Below, one piece after another: positions 33,285-41,966 of a stretch of DNA of 64,000 nucleotides (positions are counted from its first letter, which is position 1; the number at the start of each line of letters is the position of its first letter). The translations under genes and the position numbers were made by a program. The notes below the pieces were generated by a model. It searched no databases. It had not been told where the DNA came from and saw only the letters and a program-made list of their open reading frames with translations. The DNA lies in assembly GCF_014764365.1 (NCBI RefSeq), contig NZ_CP061718.1:1116001-1180000 (forward strand). The letters run 5' to 3'. The stretch is from Roseococcus microcysteis (GTDB lineage Bacteria > Pseudomonadota > Alphaproteobacteria > Acetobacterales > Acetobacteraceae).

Positions 33285-33326
33285 CTGATTCACGGCTTCG
33301 GCAGAACCCCGAAGCCGATCAGACGC
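33285..33326. repeat. REP-like palindrome (GGCTTCGG/CCGAAGCC variant)
   Basis: CTGATTCACGGCTTCGG, a short spacer AGAAC, then CCGAAGCCGATCAGACGC. The halves GGCTTCGG and CCGAAGCC pair as an 8-base stem. It abuts the stop codon of the EAL gene and lies between it and the divergent ada promoter region. The outer bases (CTGATTCAC, GATCAG) match the other REP-like family at 52301 and 44753, while the stem differs. Confidence 0.6.
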
Positions 33327-34981
33327 TAGAGCGGCCCCGCCTTCCCGAACAGCCAGCCCTGGCCGAACTTCACGCCCAGCTCCCGCATCAGGGCGGCGCA
33401 TTCCTCGGTCTCGATATGCTCGGCCACCACGGCGGCACCCACGGCCTGGGAGAGGTCCACCATGGCCTGCACGAAGCTGCGGTCCCGCTCACTGGTCAGG
33501 GCGGCGACGACATAGCTGCCATCCACCTTCACGTAATCCACCGGGAAGGCACGCAAATAGCGGAAGGAGGCCGCGCCCGCGCCGAAATCATCGAGGCAGA
33601 CCCGCACCCCCCGCTCCCGCAGCTCGGACAGGGTGAGGGCGGCGCTGGCCTGGTTCTCGATCTCGGCGCTCTCGGTCAGCTCCACCATCAGCCGGGCGGC
33701 GGCGCGGCGGTCGCGGTCCACCAGGGCCAGCAGCCGCGCGCGGAAGGTCTTGGACTGCGCCGACAGGCCGGAGATGTTGAAGGCCAGATGCCGCCCCGCC
33801 GGCAGCGCGGGAATGGAGGCGATGGCGAGCGAGGCCACGGCCAGATCCAGCTCCTCCGTCAGCCCCACCGTCTCGGCCAGGGTGATGAAGTCCTGCGGGC
33901 CCTCGCCGGGCTTCAGCACCTCGGGGTGGGGGCGCAGCAGGGCCTCGTAATGGTGGATCTGGCGGGTGGCGAGGGCCGCGATGGGCTGGAATTCCAGCCG
34001 GAAGCGGCGTTCGGCCACCGCGAGGCGCAAGGCCCCCGCCCGCGCCGCGATGCGCGAGACGATGCCCTCCAGCCCGTTCTCGAAGCCGGCCTCCTTCAGC
34101 CCCTCCGCCCCCAGCCGCGCGAAGACCGACAGCCCGTGCCGCAGCGCGCGCGCGGCCTGGATGGGCGAGAGCGCGCCGGGCGCCAGGTCAATTTGCGCGG
34201 CAAGGTTCACCGAGACCTCCGCCTGGTCGCCCAGCACCGCCTCGACCGCGCGGGCGATGGCGGCGAGATCGGGCGTGGCGTCGGGTTCCTGCAACACCCC
34301 GTAGCGGCCCGGGGCCAGGCGCGCGACCAGGGCGCCGCCCGTCTCCCGCGTCAGGATGTTGCGGAGCGATTCCATTTCCGGAAGGCGCGCGCGGATGGGG
34401 TGGTCCGGGCCCGCCCCCGGCGCGGTGGGGTCATGGCAGAAGGACAGCCCGCCCCCCCGGCCGGAGGCGAGCATCCCGCGCAGCGCGTCCGCCTCGGCCT
34501 CCGGCACGCCCGCCACCTCGATGAGGGCGAGGCGCGCCCTCTCCCCCTCCCGCAGGCGTTGCTCGGCCGCGCGGGTCAACAGGCTGGGGCTGGTCTTGGT
34601 GGCGGCATGCGCGCTGCCCTGGGGCAGCGGCGCGAAGGTCAGGCAGAAGCGGGAGGTGCCGCAGGCATGGGGCATGGAGAGGCCCGCCACGGCGAAGGGC
34701 GTGCGCTCGCCATCATTGAGCGCATAGGCGCTGGGTGGCAGGCGGCCGCGGGTGGGCAGCAGCGCCATGGCGGCGGCGAAGGCGTCACGGTCCTCGGGGG
34801 CGAGGATTTCGCTGGGCAGGCGCCCCACCAGGCTTTCGGGTTCGCGCCCCAGGCGCTGGCGAAAGGCGCCGGCGGCGAAGACGACCCGGCCATCCGCCCC
34901 CACCTCCACCAGAAGCTCGGCGGCGGCGAAGGCGAAGGCGATGAAACGCTCTCGGTCGGCCTGGTGGCGCGGTAAGTCCAT
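33326..34981 (-). CDS. PAS-like and EAL domain protein (c-di-GMP phosphodiesterase)
   Basis: A 551-residue soluble protein. Residues about 10-120 resemble a PAS sensor (LLVEVGADGRVVFAAGAFRQRLG). A degenerate GGDEF-like region (about 140-280) has no GGDEF motif. The EAL domain occupies about 310-545: HYEALLRP (E-A-L), LAFNISG (Asn), MVELTES (Glu), CLDDFGAGAASFRYL (two Asp), VKVDGSY (Lys), AEHIETEE (Glu) and GQGWLFGK. The catalytic set is complete, so cyclic-di-GMP hydrolysis is likely. There are no membrane segments. The stop codon lies at a REP-like palindrome. Confidence 0.85.
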   Translation of the reverse strand: MDLPRHQADRERFIAFAFAAAELLVEVGADGRVVFAAGAFRQRLGREPESLVGRLPSEILAPEDRDAFAAAMALLPTRGRLPPSAYALNDGERTPFAVAGLSMPHACGTSRFCLTFAPLPQGSAHAATKTSPSLLTRAAEQRLREGERARLALIEVAGVPEAEADALRGMLASGRGGGLSFCHDPTAPGAGPDHPIRARLPEMESLRNILTRETGGALVARLAPGRYGVLQEPDATPDLAAIARAVEAVLGDQAEVSVNLAAQIDLAPGALSPIQAARALRHGLSVFARLGAEGLKEAGFENGLEGIVSRIAARAGALRLAVAERRFRLEFQPIAALATRQIHHYEALLRPHPEVLKPGEGPQDFITLAETVGLTEELDLAVASLAIASIPALPAGRHLAFNISGLSAQSKTFRARLLALVDRDRRAAARLMVELTESAEIENQASAALTLSELRERGVRVCLDDFGAGAASFRYLRAFPVDYVKVDGSYVVAALTSERDRSFVQAMVDLSQAVGAAVVAEHIETEECAALMRELGVKFGQGWLFGKAGPL

Positions 34982-35028
34982 GCGCGCATCAGGCGCATGG
35001 CGCGGTTAATGGGAGGTGAAGTCCTGTC

Positions 35029-35559
35029 TCAGGCGGCGAGCGCGGCCTCGGCGTCCAGCGTGGCGGCGGTGGCATGGACCACCGCGGCGATGCGGACGGC
35101 GGCCTGGACCTGCTCCTTGCTCACGCCGTGCTGAAGCAGGATTTTCTCGTGGCTTTCCATGCACATGCCGCAGCCATTGATGGCCGAGACGGCGAGCGAC
35201 CACAGCTCGAAATCCATCTTCTCCACGCCGGGCTTGGCCATGATGTTCATCCGCAGCTTGGCCGGCATGGTCGCATAGTCGCCATGCACCAGATGCGTGA
35301 AGCGGTAGTAGATGTTGTTCATGCCCATGATGGAGGCCGCGGCCTTGGCGGCGTTCAGCGCCTCGGCCGAAAGCTGCGGGCCGAACTCCGCCACGATGTG
35401 CTTCGAGACCATGGCGTTGCGGCTGGCGAGTGCGGAGACGATGAAGCAGCCCGCGCGCTGCTGCTGGGTGAGCGAGGGCTCGGTGGAGAGCGAACCGAGG
35501 TTCAGCTTCTGGTCCTTGGCGTATTCGGGCAGGGCATTGCGCAGCGCTTCCAGCGACAT
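35029..35559 (-). CDS. ahpD: Alkyl hydroperoxide reductase AhpD
   Basis: A 176-residue AhpD-fold protein with the redox motif CGMC in [22 protein letters not shown], and His residues of the proton relay nearby. AhpD reduces AhpC using lipoamide-linked electrons, as in mycobacteria. Encoded downstream of ahpC in the same direction; the 158-base gap holds a large inverted repeat. Start ATG 35559 ([14 protein letters not shown]). Confidence 0.9.
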   Translation of the reverse strand: MSLEALRNALPEYAKDQKLNLGSLSTEPSLTQQQRAGCFIVSALASRNAMVSKHIVAEFGPQLSAEALNAAKAAASIMGMNNIYYRFTHLVHGDYATMPAKLRMNIMAKPGVEKMDFELWSLAVSAINGCGMCMESHEKILLQHGVSKEQVQAAVRIAAVVHATAATLDAEAALAA

Positions 35560-35590
35560 GGCGGGCTCCAACAACAGATGGCAAGGGGAA

Positions 35591-35686
35591 CACACCAACC
35601 TTTCGGCCGCGCAGGCGGCCGAAAGCGGGGGGTCTAAGGGGGGCTGGATGCCCCCCCTTTCGCCGGCGGCGGTAGGGTTGGTGTGG
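35591..35686. repeat. 96-base interrupted palindrome between ahpC and ahpD
   Basis: The outer arms CACACCAACC and GGTTGGTGTGG pair. Inside are CGGCCGCG/CAGGCGGCCG and a GGGGGG/CCCCCC stem flanked by AAAG/CTTT. Transcribed from ahpC, the RNA could form a long structured hairpin that attenuates or stabilises the ahpC message relative to ahpD. There is no T-tract. Alternatively it is a non-autonomous repeat insertion. No coding potential. Confidence 0.65.
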
Positions 35687-35717
35687 CGGCTACCGCTGCC
35701 GGCGACAGACGCGGCCT

Positions 35718-36293
35718 TCAGGCCGCCTTTTCGAACAGTTCCTGCGGCTTCAGGGCCTCTTCGCCCTTCGTCCAGTTGCAGGGGCACAGCTCGTCGGTCT
35801 GCAGCGCGTCGAGCACGCGCAGCGTCTCCTGCGGGTTGCGGCCCACATTCAGCCCGTTCACCGTCACATGCTGGATGGTGTTGTCGGGGTCCACGATGAA
35901 GGTCACGCGCAGGGGCACGCCGGCCTCCTTGTCCAGCACGCCGAGCGCGGTGGACAGCTCGCGCTTCACATCCGCCAGCATGGGGAAGGGCAGCGTCTTG
36001 ATGTCCTCGTTGTAGACGCGCCAGTTCAGGTGCACGAACTCGCTGTCGGTGGACACGCCATAGACCACGGCGTCACGGTCGGCGAACTCGGTGTTGAGCT
36101 TGCCGAAGGCCGCGATCTCGGTCGGGCAGATGAAGGTGAAGTCCTTCGGCCAGAAGAAGACGATCTTCCACTTGCCGGGATTGCTGTCGGAGGTGATCTC
36201 CTCGAAGGACTTGCCGGGGCCGCCCAGGCCCTCGGGGCCACCCTTGACGGCGGTGAGCTTGAAGGCGGGGAACTTGTCGCCAACGGTCAGCAT
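35718..36293 (-). CDS. ahpC: Alkyl hydroperoxide reductase AhpC (peroxiredoxin)
   Basis: A 191-residue 2-Cys peroxiredoxin. The peroxidatic Cys is in FTFICPTEI, and the C-terminal resolving pair is in [15 protein letters not shown], the pattern of AhpD-partnered AhpC proteins of the mycobacterial type. It reduces H2O2 and organic peroxides. First gene of the ahpC-ahpD pair. The upstream 140 bases are comparatively AT-rich and should hold the promoter; no oxyR gene is adjacent. Confidence 0.93.
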   Translation of the reverse strand: MLTVGDKFPAFKLTAVKGGPEGLGGPGKSFEEITSDSNPGKWKIVFFWPKDFTFICPTEIAAFGKLNTEFADRDAVVYGVSTDSEFVHLNWRVYNEDIKTLPFPMLADVKRELSTALGVLDKEAGVPLRVTFIVDPDNTIQHVTVNGLNVGRNPQETLRVLDALQTDELCPCNWTKGEEALKPQELFEKAA

Positions 36294-36415
36294 GCGGCTT
36301 CTCCTGTGGTGCCGCGCGGGGCGCGGCGCCGGTTCAGATGCGCCGGTTCGTTCCGGCTGCGCGCTCACATATCGCAACGCAGCATGATTTGGCCAATGAA
36401 GAGTTTTCAACGGCC

Positions 36416-36434
36416 TGATCGAGATTCCCGATCA
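36416..36434. promoter_or_regulatory. Palindrome upstream of ahpC (possible operator)
   Basis: TGATCGAGATTCCCGATCA is a perfect 6-base inverted repeat with a 7-base spacer (TGATCG-N7-CGATCA), about 125 bases upstream of the ahpC start. Its right end overlaps the stop of the aminotransferase gene. The dyad spacing fits a dimeric regulator such as a LysR-type protein, but no OxyR consensus can be claimed. It may also be chance. Confidence 0.3.
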
Positions 36435-37589
36435 AAGCCCCGCGCTGACGGCGGCGCAGACGCGCTCCACCTCCGCCTCGGTCAGGTAGGGGTGCATGGG
36501 CAGGGAGAGCACCTGGTCGCACAGGCCTTCACTGACGGGCAGAGCGGGCGGCGTGCCCGCGAAACCCGCCGCATGGGCGGCCTGATAGGCCGGCTGGTGG
36601 TGCAGGGGCTTGGGATAATACACGCCGAAGGGAATGCCCTGGCCCTTCAGCGACGCCTGCACCCGCGCCCGTTCGGCCGCATCGGCGCAGCGGATGGTGT
36701 AGAGGCCCCAGGCGCTCTCGCAGCCCGCCGGCTGGGCCTGGAGCGCCACCTGGCCGGTCAGCCGCTCGGCATACCAGCCGGCCACGCGGGCGCGGGCGGC
36801 GATTTCGCCGGGGAAGAGCGTCATCTTGCACAGCAGGATCGCGGCCTGGAGCGTGTCCAGCCGGCCGTTCATGCCGGTCCGCAGCACCTCGTAGCGCGAC
36901 CCGCCCTCGCCATGGGTGCGCAGCGAACGATACAGCTCCGCCCGCTCGGCGCTGTTGGTCAGCAACGCGCCGCCATCGCCGTAGCAGCCCAGCGTCTTGG
37001 TCGGATAGAAGCTCAGCGCCGTCGCCTCCGCATGGCCCCCCAGCGGGCTGCCATGCAGCCGGGCGCCGAAGGCCTGGGCCGCGTCGTCCAGGGTGAACAT
37101 GCCATGCCGCGCGCAAAGCCCGCGGATGGCGGGCCAGTCCGCCGGCAGGCCGAAGAGGTCCACGCCCACCACGGCGCGGGGGCGCAGGCGGCCCTCGCGC
37201 GCCACCTGCTCCACGCGGGAAGCGAGGTCCGCCATGTCCATGTTGAAGGTCTCGCGGTCCACATCCACGAAGATGGGGGTGGCGCCCAGCACCAGCGGCA
37301 CCTCGGCCGTGGCGGTGTAGGTGAAGGCGGGCAGGAAGACCGCGTCGCCCCGGCCGATTCCCTCGGCCATCATGGCGATCTGCAAGGCATCCGTGCCGGA
37401 GGAGACGCCGACGGCGTGCGCCACCCCCGCGAAGGCGGCGAGCTGGGCTTCCAGCTCCGCCACCTCGGGCCCATTGATGAAGCGGCCGGAGGAAAGGACG
37501 GAGGCGATGCGCGCATCCAGCGCCTCGCGGATCAGCGCCTGCTGCGCCTGCATGTCGAAGAGGGCGATGGGCTTTGGCATGACGTTCAT
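36432..37589 (-). CDS. DegT/DnrJ/EryC1 (WbpE-type) sugar aminotransferase
   Basis: A 385-residue PLP enzyme of the sugar-aminotransferase family: SSGRFINGPEVAELEAQLA, SSGTDALQIAMMAEG, FTYTATAEVPLVLGATPIF, VDLFGLPAD, DDAAQAFGA and the PLP-lysine region SFYPTKTLGCYGDGGAL. This is close in pattern to WbpE, which aminates UDP-3-keto sugars in O-antigen synthesis. Start chosen at ATG 37589 (MNVMPKPIALFD); the open frame continues 28 codons upstream without conservation. Last gene of the surface-sugar cluster. Confidence 0.85.
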   Translation of the reverse strand: MNVMPKPIALFDMQAQQALIREALDARIASVLSSGRFINGPEVAELEAQLAAFAGVAHAVGVSSGTDALQIAMMAEGIGRGDAVFLPAFTYTATAEVPLVLGATPIFVDVDRETFNMDMADLASRVEQVAREGRLRPRAVVGVDLFGLPADWPAIRGLCARHGMFTLDDAAQAFGARLHGSPLGGHAEATALSFYPTKTLGCYGDGGALLTNSAERAELYRSLRTHGEGGSRYEVLRTGMNGRLDTLQAAILLCKMTLFPGEIAARARVAGWYAERLTGQVALQAQPAGCESAWGLYTIRCADAAERARVQASLKGQGIPFGVYYPKPLHHQPAYQAAHAAGFAGTPPALPVSEGLCDQVLSLPMHPYLTEAEVERVCAAVSAGL

Positions 37590-37691
37590 GATGGCCTCGT
37601 CCAACGCCGCGCGGGAAGGATCAAGCCCCCTCCCCCCCTTGGGGCGGTCCCGTTTCATGTCCCCATGTGACAAAGCATGGCCCGGGCGGCT

Positions 37692-39629
37692 TCAGCCCGC
37701 CGCACTGCCGCTTTGGCCAGGGTTCGCCTCATGCTCGAATTCCGGCACCAGCCGCGAGAGCTGCGCGAGGGCGAGCCGCGCCTGCCCCGCCCGCGCCGTG
37801 GCCGCGATCTCCTCCAGCGCGCGGCCGACCAGCGCCGGATCGGCCGTGCGGGGCGTCGCCACCAGCAGGCCCGGGAAGGCGGTGGGGCGCGGCGGCTCCT
37901 GCCCGTGGAACATCTCCTCGAACAGCTTCTCGCCAGGGCGCAGGCCGGTGAAGCGGATTTCCACATCCTCGTCCGGGCGCAGGCCGGCCAGGCGGATCAT
38001 GCGCCGGGCCAGGTCCACGATCTTCACGGGGTTGCCCATGTCGAGCACGAAGATGCCGCCATCGCGCAATTCGGGCGGCGCGTCCTCGCGGTCGGTGGCC
38101 CCCACCACCGCGGCCTGGAGCACGAGGCCCACCGCCTCGCGCACCGTCATGAAATAGCGGCGCATGTCGGGGTGGGTCACGGTCAGCGGCCCGCCGCGTT
38201 CGAGCTGCCGGCGGAACAGCGGCACCACGCTGCCCGTGCTGCCCAGCACATTGCCGAAGCGCACGGTGATGCAGCGCATCTGGCCCTCCCCGGCCCGCGC
38301 CTGCTTGTCCAGCGCCTGGCAGAACATCTCGGCCAGGCGCTTGGTGGCGCCCATCACGCTGGTCGGGTTCACCGCCTTGTCGGTCGAGATGAACACCATC
38401 AGCCCGCAGCCCACGGCGCGCGCGGCCTCGGCCACCACGCGGGTGCCATGGGCGTTGGTCAGCATGCCCTCCAGCGGGTCGTTCTCGACCATCGGCACAT
38501 GCTTGAGCGCGGCGGCGTGGAACAGCAATTCGGGCCGCGCCTCCTCCATGATGCGGCGCAGGCGCGCCTCGTCGCGGATATCGGCCAGGATGGCGCGGCG
38601 GGGCACGCCCGGATGGCGCTCGCTCAGTTCGAGGTTGATCTCATAAAGCGCGTATTCCCCGTGATCGAGCAGCGTCAGCATGGCGGGACCAAGGGCCGCC
38701 ACCTGCCGCGCCAGCTCGCCGCCGATGGTGCCCCCGGCACCCGTGATCAGCACGCGCCGCCCCTGCACGAGGCGCGCCATCCCCTCGCGGTCCAGCGGCA
38801 CCTGGGGGCGGTCGAGCAATTCCTCGATGGAGACGGGGCGGAGGTCCATGCGCGGCCCTTCGCCCGAGGACCGCGCGGCATGGCTCAGCGCCGTGGGCAG
38901 GGGGGCGGCACGCACCGGGATGCCGTGGCGGTCGGCGGCGTCGAGCAGCGTCTCCAGCGCGGGCCCGCGCGTCTCGGGCGCGGCCAGCACCAGCAGGGCG
39001 GGCAGGCGGCCCTCGGCGCGCAGCCGGTCCAGCACCGCCTCCACCTCCTCGATCGCGCCCAGGATGGGCTGGCCGTGCAGGCGCCTTCCCGTCTGGCGCG
39101 TGCGGCGCGTCAGCACGCCCAGCACGCGGTAGCTGGGGCGCTTCTCCCGCGCCAGGGCATGGATGAAGATGTCCACCTGGTCGGCCGAGCCCGCCACCAG
39201 GATGGGCGGCAGCCCCTGCTGCTCCCACACGCGGCGCAGCGCCTGCAGCCGGCTGACCAGCCGCGGCACCCCCAACAGGCCGGCCAGCACCATGGCATGC
39301 AGCACCGGAAAAGCGGGGTTGGCGGGCCGCCAGGCCCCCAGGGCCGCGGTCACCAGCCAGAAGAACAGCGCGGCCATGAGTGAGGCGGCCATCACCGCCA
39401 GCAGGTCGCGCAGCCCGGCGAAGCGCCAATACTGGTTGTGCAGGCCGAAGGCCCAGGCCGGAAGCAGCACCGTCAGCGCCGCCAGGGTGAAGCCCATGCC
39501 CCACCAACCGGAGCCGGGCGGCCAGCTGCCCGGCCCCGAGAGCCAGAGCGCCAGCGGAAGAGCCAGCACCGCGAGGGCCGCATCCAGCGCGAAGTTCAGC
39601 AGGACGCGGGCCGAGGCAAGCTTGTTCAT
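37692..39629 (-). CDS. CapD/PglF/WbpM-type UDP-N-acetylhexosamine 4,6-dehydratase (membrane)
   Basis: A 645-residue protein with four membrane helices in the first about 120 residues, a nucleotide-binding linker, and an SDR domain from about 285 (ITGAGGTIGGELARQV). The catalytic stretch FISTDKAVNPTSVMGATKR has the Met-for-Tyr substitution and Lys typical of large membrane-bound 4,6-dehydratases (WbpM, PglF). HAAALKHVPMVE and RFGNVLGSTGSVVPLF are also classical. It makes UDP-4-keto-6-deoxy-HexNAc, the precursor for amino sugars used by the adjacent aminotransferases. Confidence 0.92.
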   Translation of the reverse strand: MNKLASARVLLNFALDAALAVLALPLALWLSGPGSWPPGSGWWGMGFTLAALTVLLPAWAFGLHNQYWRFAGLRDLLAVMAASLMAALFFWLVTAALGAWRPANPAFPVLHAMVLAGLLGVPRLVSRLQALRRVWEQQGLPPILVAGSADQVDIFIHALAREKRPSYRVLGVLTRRTRQTGRRLHGQPILGAIEEVEAVLDRLRAEGRLPALLVLAAPETRGPALETLLDAADRHGIPVRAAPLPTALSHAARSSGEGPRMDLRPVSIEELLDRPQVPLDREGMARLVQGRRVLITGAGGTIGGELARQVAALGPAMLTLLDHGEYALYEINLELSERHPGVPRRAILADIRDEARLRRIMEEARPELLFHAAALKHVPMVENDPLEGMLTNAHGTRVVAEAARAVGCGLMVFISTDKAVNPTSVMGATKRLAEMFCQALDKQARAGEGQMRCITVRFGNVLGSTGSVVPLFRRQLERGGPLTVTHPDMRRYFMTVREAVGLVLQAAVVGATDREDAPPELRDGGIFVLDMGNPVKIVDLARRMIRLAGLRPDEDVEIRFTGLRPGEKLFEEMFHGQEPPRPTAFPGLLVATPRTADPALVGRALEEIAATARAGQARLALAQLSRLVPEFEHEANPGQSGSAAG

Positions 39630-39652
39630 GGCGCCCTCCTTAACTCAGAGGT

Positions 39653-40759
39653 TCAAGCGACTCCACCCAAGAGCACACGATACAACCCCACGAGGCGAGA
39701 GGCCTCCGCCGGCCAACCCCAGCGTGTGGACGCCGCCTCGCGCCCGGCCTCCCCCATCGCCGCTCGCCGGGCGGGGTCGGCCAGTTCGGCCACGGCGCCC
39801 GCGATGGCCTCGGGCCGCGTCACATCCACCAGCAGGCCGCAGCCGGTGTCCTCCACTATGGCGGCCACCGGCTCCGCGAAGCCGGGCGCGATGACGGGCA
39901 GGCCCAGCGCCATGCCGTCGAACAGCTTGTGCGGCAGGGCGAGGCGGTGATTTTCCTCCCCGGGCTGGAAGAGGATGAGGTTCACATCCGCCTCCACCGC
40001 CGCGCGCGCCAGCGCCGCCTCGGCCGGCATCCAGCCCGCCAGCGTGACGCGCGGCGTGAGGCCGAGCGCCTCCGCCCGCGCACGGAAGCCCTCCTCGCTG
40101 CCATCGGTGAAGCGGCCGATCACGAGCAGCCGCGTGTCGGGCGGGGCGAGCGCCAGCGCGTCCAGCATCTGCGGCCAGCCCCGCGCGACGCCGATGGCCC
40201 CCAGATGCAGCAGGGTCAGCGGCCCCGGCCCATGGCGGCGCGGCGCGATGCCCTCGGGCGCCAGGGCGTGATTGCGGACCTCCACGGCGCGGGGTGCCGC
40301 GGGGTAGTCGGCCGCCAGCCCCTCCTTGGCCAGCACCACCGCGTCGGAGCCGCGCGCCAGCCCGCCCAGCACGCGGCGCAGCACCGCCCGCGCCGGCGGG
40401 CGCAGGGGCGCGGGCAGGCGCGCATCGAGGCGCGAGGGGTAGTGCTCATGCACATCCAGCACCACCGGGCAGCCCAGCCGTGCGCCGGCCAGCCGCGCCA
40501 CGGCCCAGGCATCGGGCTCGGAGGCATGGATGGCCCGCGGCCGCAGCGCCATGGCGCGCCGATAGAGCGCCGGCAGGCGGGCGAGCCGCCCGCGCCCGGC
40601 CACCGTCTCGATGGCCACGCCGGCCACCGGGGGCAGCGCGCCACCCGGCCCGGGGCAGAGATGCGTCACCTCCCACCCCGCCGCCGCCAGCGCCGCGCCC
40701 TCCTTGCGGACCACGCGCATGTCATCGGCCGGATGGGCGGCGGAGAGCATCAGGATCAT
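39653..40759 (-). CDS. Glycosyltransferase family 4
   Basis: A 368-residue GT-B glycosyltransferase. The N-terminal domain (MILMLSAAHPADDMRVVRKEGAALAAAGWEV, DVHEHYPSR) would bind acceptor. The C-terminal domain (LTLLHLGAIGVARGWPQML, PHKLFDGMALGLPVIAPGF) carries the nucleotide-sugar-binding Glu region in shortened form. It probably adds a sugar to a polysaccharide or lipid-linked oligosaccharide. ATG overlaps the previous glycosyltransferase gene by 4 bases. Confidence 0.82.
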   Translation of the reverse strand: MILMLSAAHPADDMRVVRKEGAALAAAGWEVTHLCPGPGGALPPVAGVAIETVAGRGRLARLPALYRRAMALRPRAIHASEPDAWAVARLAGARLGCPVVLDVHEHYPSRLDARLPAPLRPPARAVLRRVLGGLARGSDAVVLAKEGLAADYPAAPRAVEVRNHALAPEGIAPRRHGPGPLTLLHLGAIGVARGWPQMLDALALAPPDTRLLVIGRFTDGSEEGFRARAEALGLTPRVTLAGWMPAEAALARAAVEADVNLILFQPGEENHRLALPHKLFDGMALGLPVIAPGFAEPVAAIVEDTGCGLLVDVTRPEAIAGAVAELADPARRAAMGEAGREAASTRWGWPAEASRLVGLYRVLLGGVA

Positions 40760-41961
40760 GGCAGGCAGGCCTCCACCTCAGCCACGAAGCGCGCCGTCAG
40801 CAGGCGGCGGTCGAAGCGGCGCAGGGCCAGCGCCCGGGCGGCCTCGCCCATGGCGCGGCGGCGGGCGGGGTCGTCGGCCAGGCGCGTCAGGGCATCGGCC
40901 AGGCCCGCCGCGTCGCGCGGGCCCACCGTCTCGCCCGCGCCATGGGTGGCCAGCAGCTCGGCCGTCTCGCCGGGCAGGTTGGACAGCACGGGCAGGCCGG
41001 CCGCCAGCACGTCCACCAGCTTGTTGGGCGCCACATGCCCCGCGAATTCCGGCACGGGGGCAAGGCAGAGAAGCCCCACCTGCGCGCCCGCCAGCAGCCC
41101 GGCCACCTGGCACTTGGGCAGGGGGTCCAGGAAGGTGAGGTTGGGCAGGCCCGCCGCCTGCGCGACCAGGGCGGGCTTCGTGGCCCCCTCGCCCACCAGA
41201 ACCAGCCGCACCCGCCGTTCACCCCGCGCGGCCAGCAGGCGCGCGGCCTCCAGCAGCAGGCCGAGCCCGTTGGCCGCCCCATGCGCCCCCGCATAGACGG
41301 CCAGGATCTCGTGGCTGCCCACCCCCTCAGGCCGCCAGGGCGCCACCTGCGGGCCGAAGAGGTCGAGATCGGCCCCCTGGGGAATGACCGCCACCTCCGC
41401 CGCACCGCGACCGCGGGCGATGGCCGCCATGCCCTCGCTCAGCGCCACCACGCGCCGCGCGCGGCGGCAGGCGGCATCGGCCAGGGCCCCCATCGCCGCC
41501 AGCACGGGCCGCGCGCGCAGGCCCAATGCGGCGGGCAGCTCGGGCCAGGGGTCGCGCATCTCGAACAGGAAGGGCGTGCCATGCCGCCGCCGCGCCTCCA
41601 GCGCCGGCAGCGCCACCGTGAGCGGCGTGGAGGAGGCGATCACCGCATCCCAGGGCTCCGCCGCCGCCAGCCGCGTGGCGCGCGCCGCATAGCGCAGGAA
41701 GGCCAGGCTGCGCGCGGCGAGGCCCATCGCGTTGCCGTAGGGGATGGCGAACTCCACCACGCGGATGCCGTCCACCCTCCCCTCCCGCCGTCCGCGCCGG
41801 AAGGGGGTGTCGAGGCCCGTCACCGCGCCCTCGAAGCGGCCGGTGGCCAGCGTCACCGCATGGCCCGCCCGCACCAGCGCCCGCGCCTGGGCATGGCTGC
41901 GCGTGGCCGTGCTGCCGGCGGGCGTGGAGAAATGCTGGTGCAGGTAGAGGAGGCGCGCCAT
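40756..41961 (-). CDS. Glycosyltransferase family 4 (WbuB-like)
   Basis: A 401-residue GT-B enzyme: LYLHQHFSTPAGSTATRSHAQARALVRAGH at the N-terminus, VIASSTPLTVALPALEARRRHGTPFLFEMRDPWPELPAALG, and in the C-domain VYAGAHGAANGLGLLLEAARLL and PNKLVDVLAAGLPVLSNLPGE. The pattern resembles WbuB-type fucosaminyl- or N-acetylamino-sugar transferases. It lies 5 bases after the aminotransferase gene and overlaps the next glycosyltransferase. Confidence 0.82.
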   Translation of the reverse strand: MARLLYLHQHFSTPAGSTATRSHAQARALVRAGHAVTLATGRFEGAVTGLDTPFRRGRREGRVDGIRVVEFAIPYGNAMGLAARSLAFLRYAARATRLAAAEPWDAVIASSTPLTVALPALEARRRHGTPFLFEMRDPWPELPAALGLRARPVLAAMGALADAACRRARRVVALSEGMAAIARGRGAAEVAVIPQGADLDLFGPQVAPWRPEGVGSHEILAVYAGAHGAANGLGLLLEAARLLAARGERRVRLVLVGEGATKPALVAQAAGLPNLTFLDPLPKCQVAGLLAGAQVGLLCLAPVPEFAGHVAPNKLVDVLAAGLPVLSNLPGETAELLATHGAGETVGPRDAAGLADALTRLADDPARRRAMGEAARALALRRFDRRLLTARFVAEVEACLP

Positions 41962-41966
41962 CGGCC

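Noticed and set aside
32246-34975. A 909-residue plus-strand frame across ada and the EAL gene
   Set aside because: It spans two well-supported opposite-strand genes and their intergenic gap; no domains.
36432-37673. Longer start for the WbpE-like aminotransferase at 37673
   Set aside because: The 28 additional residues are Arg/Gly-rich and precede the conserved N-terminus; ATG 37589 fits the family.
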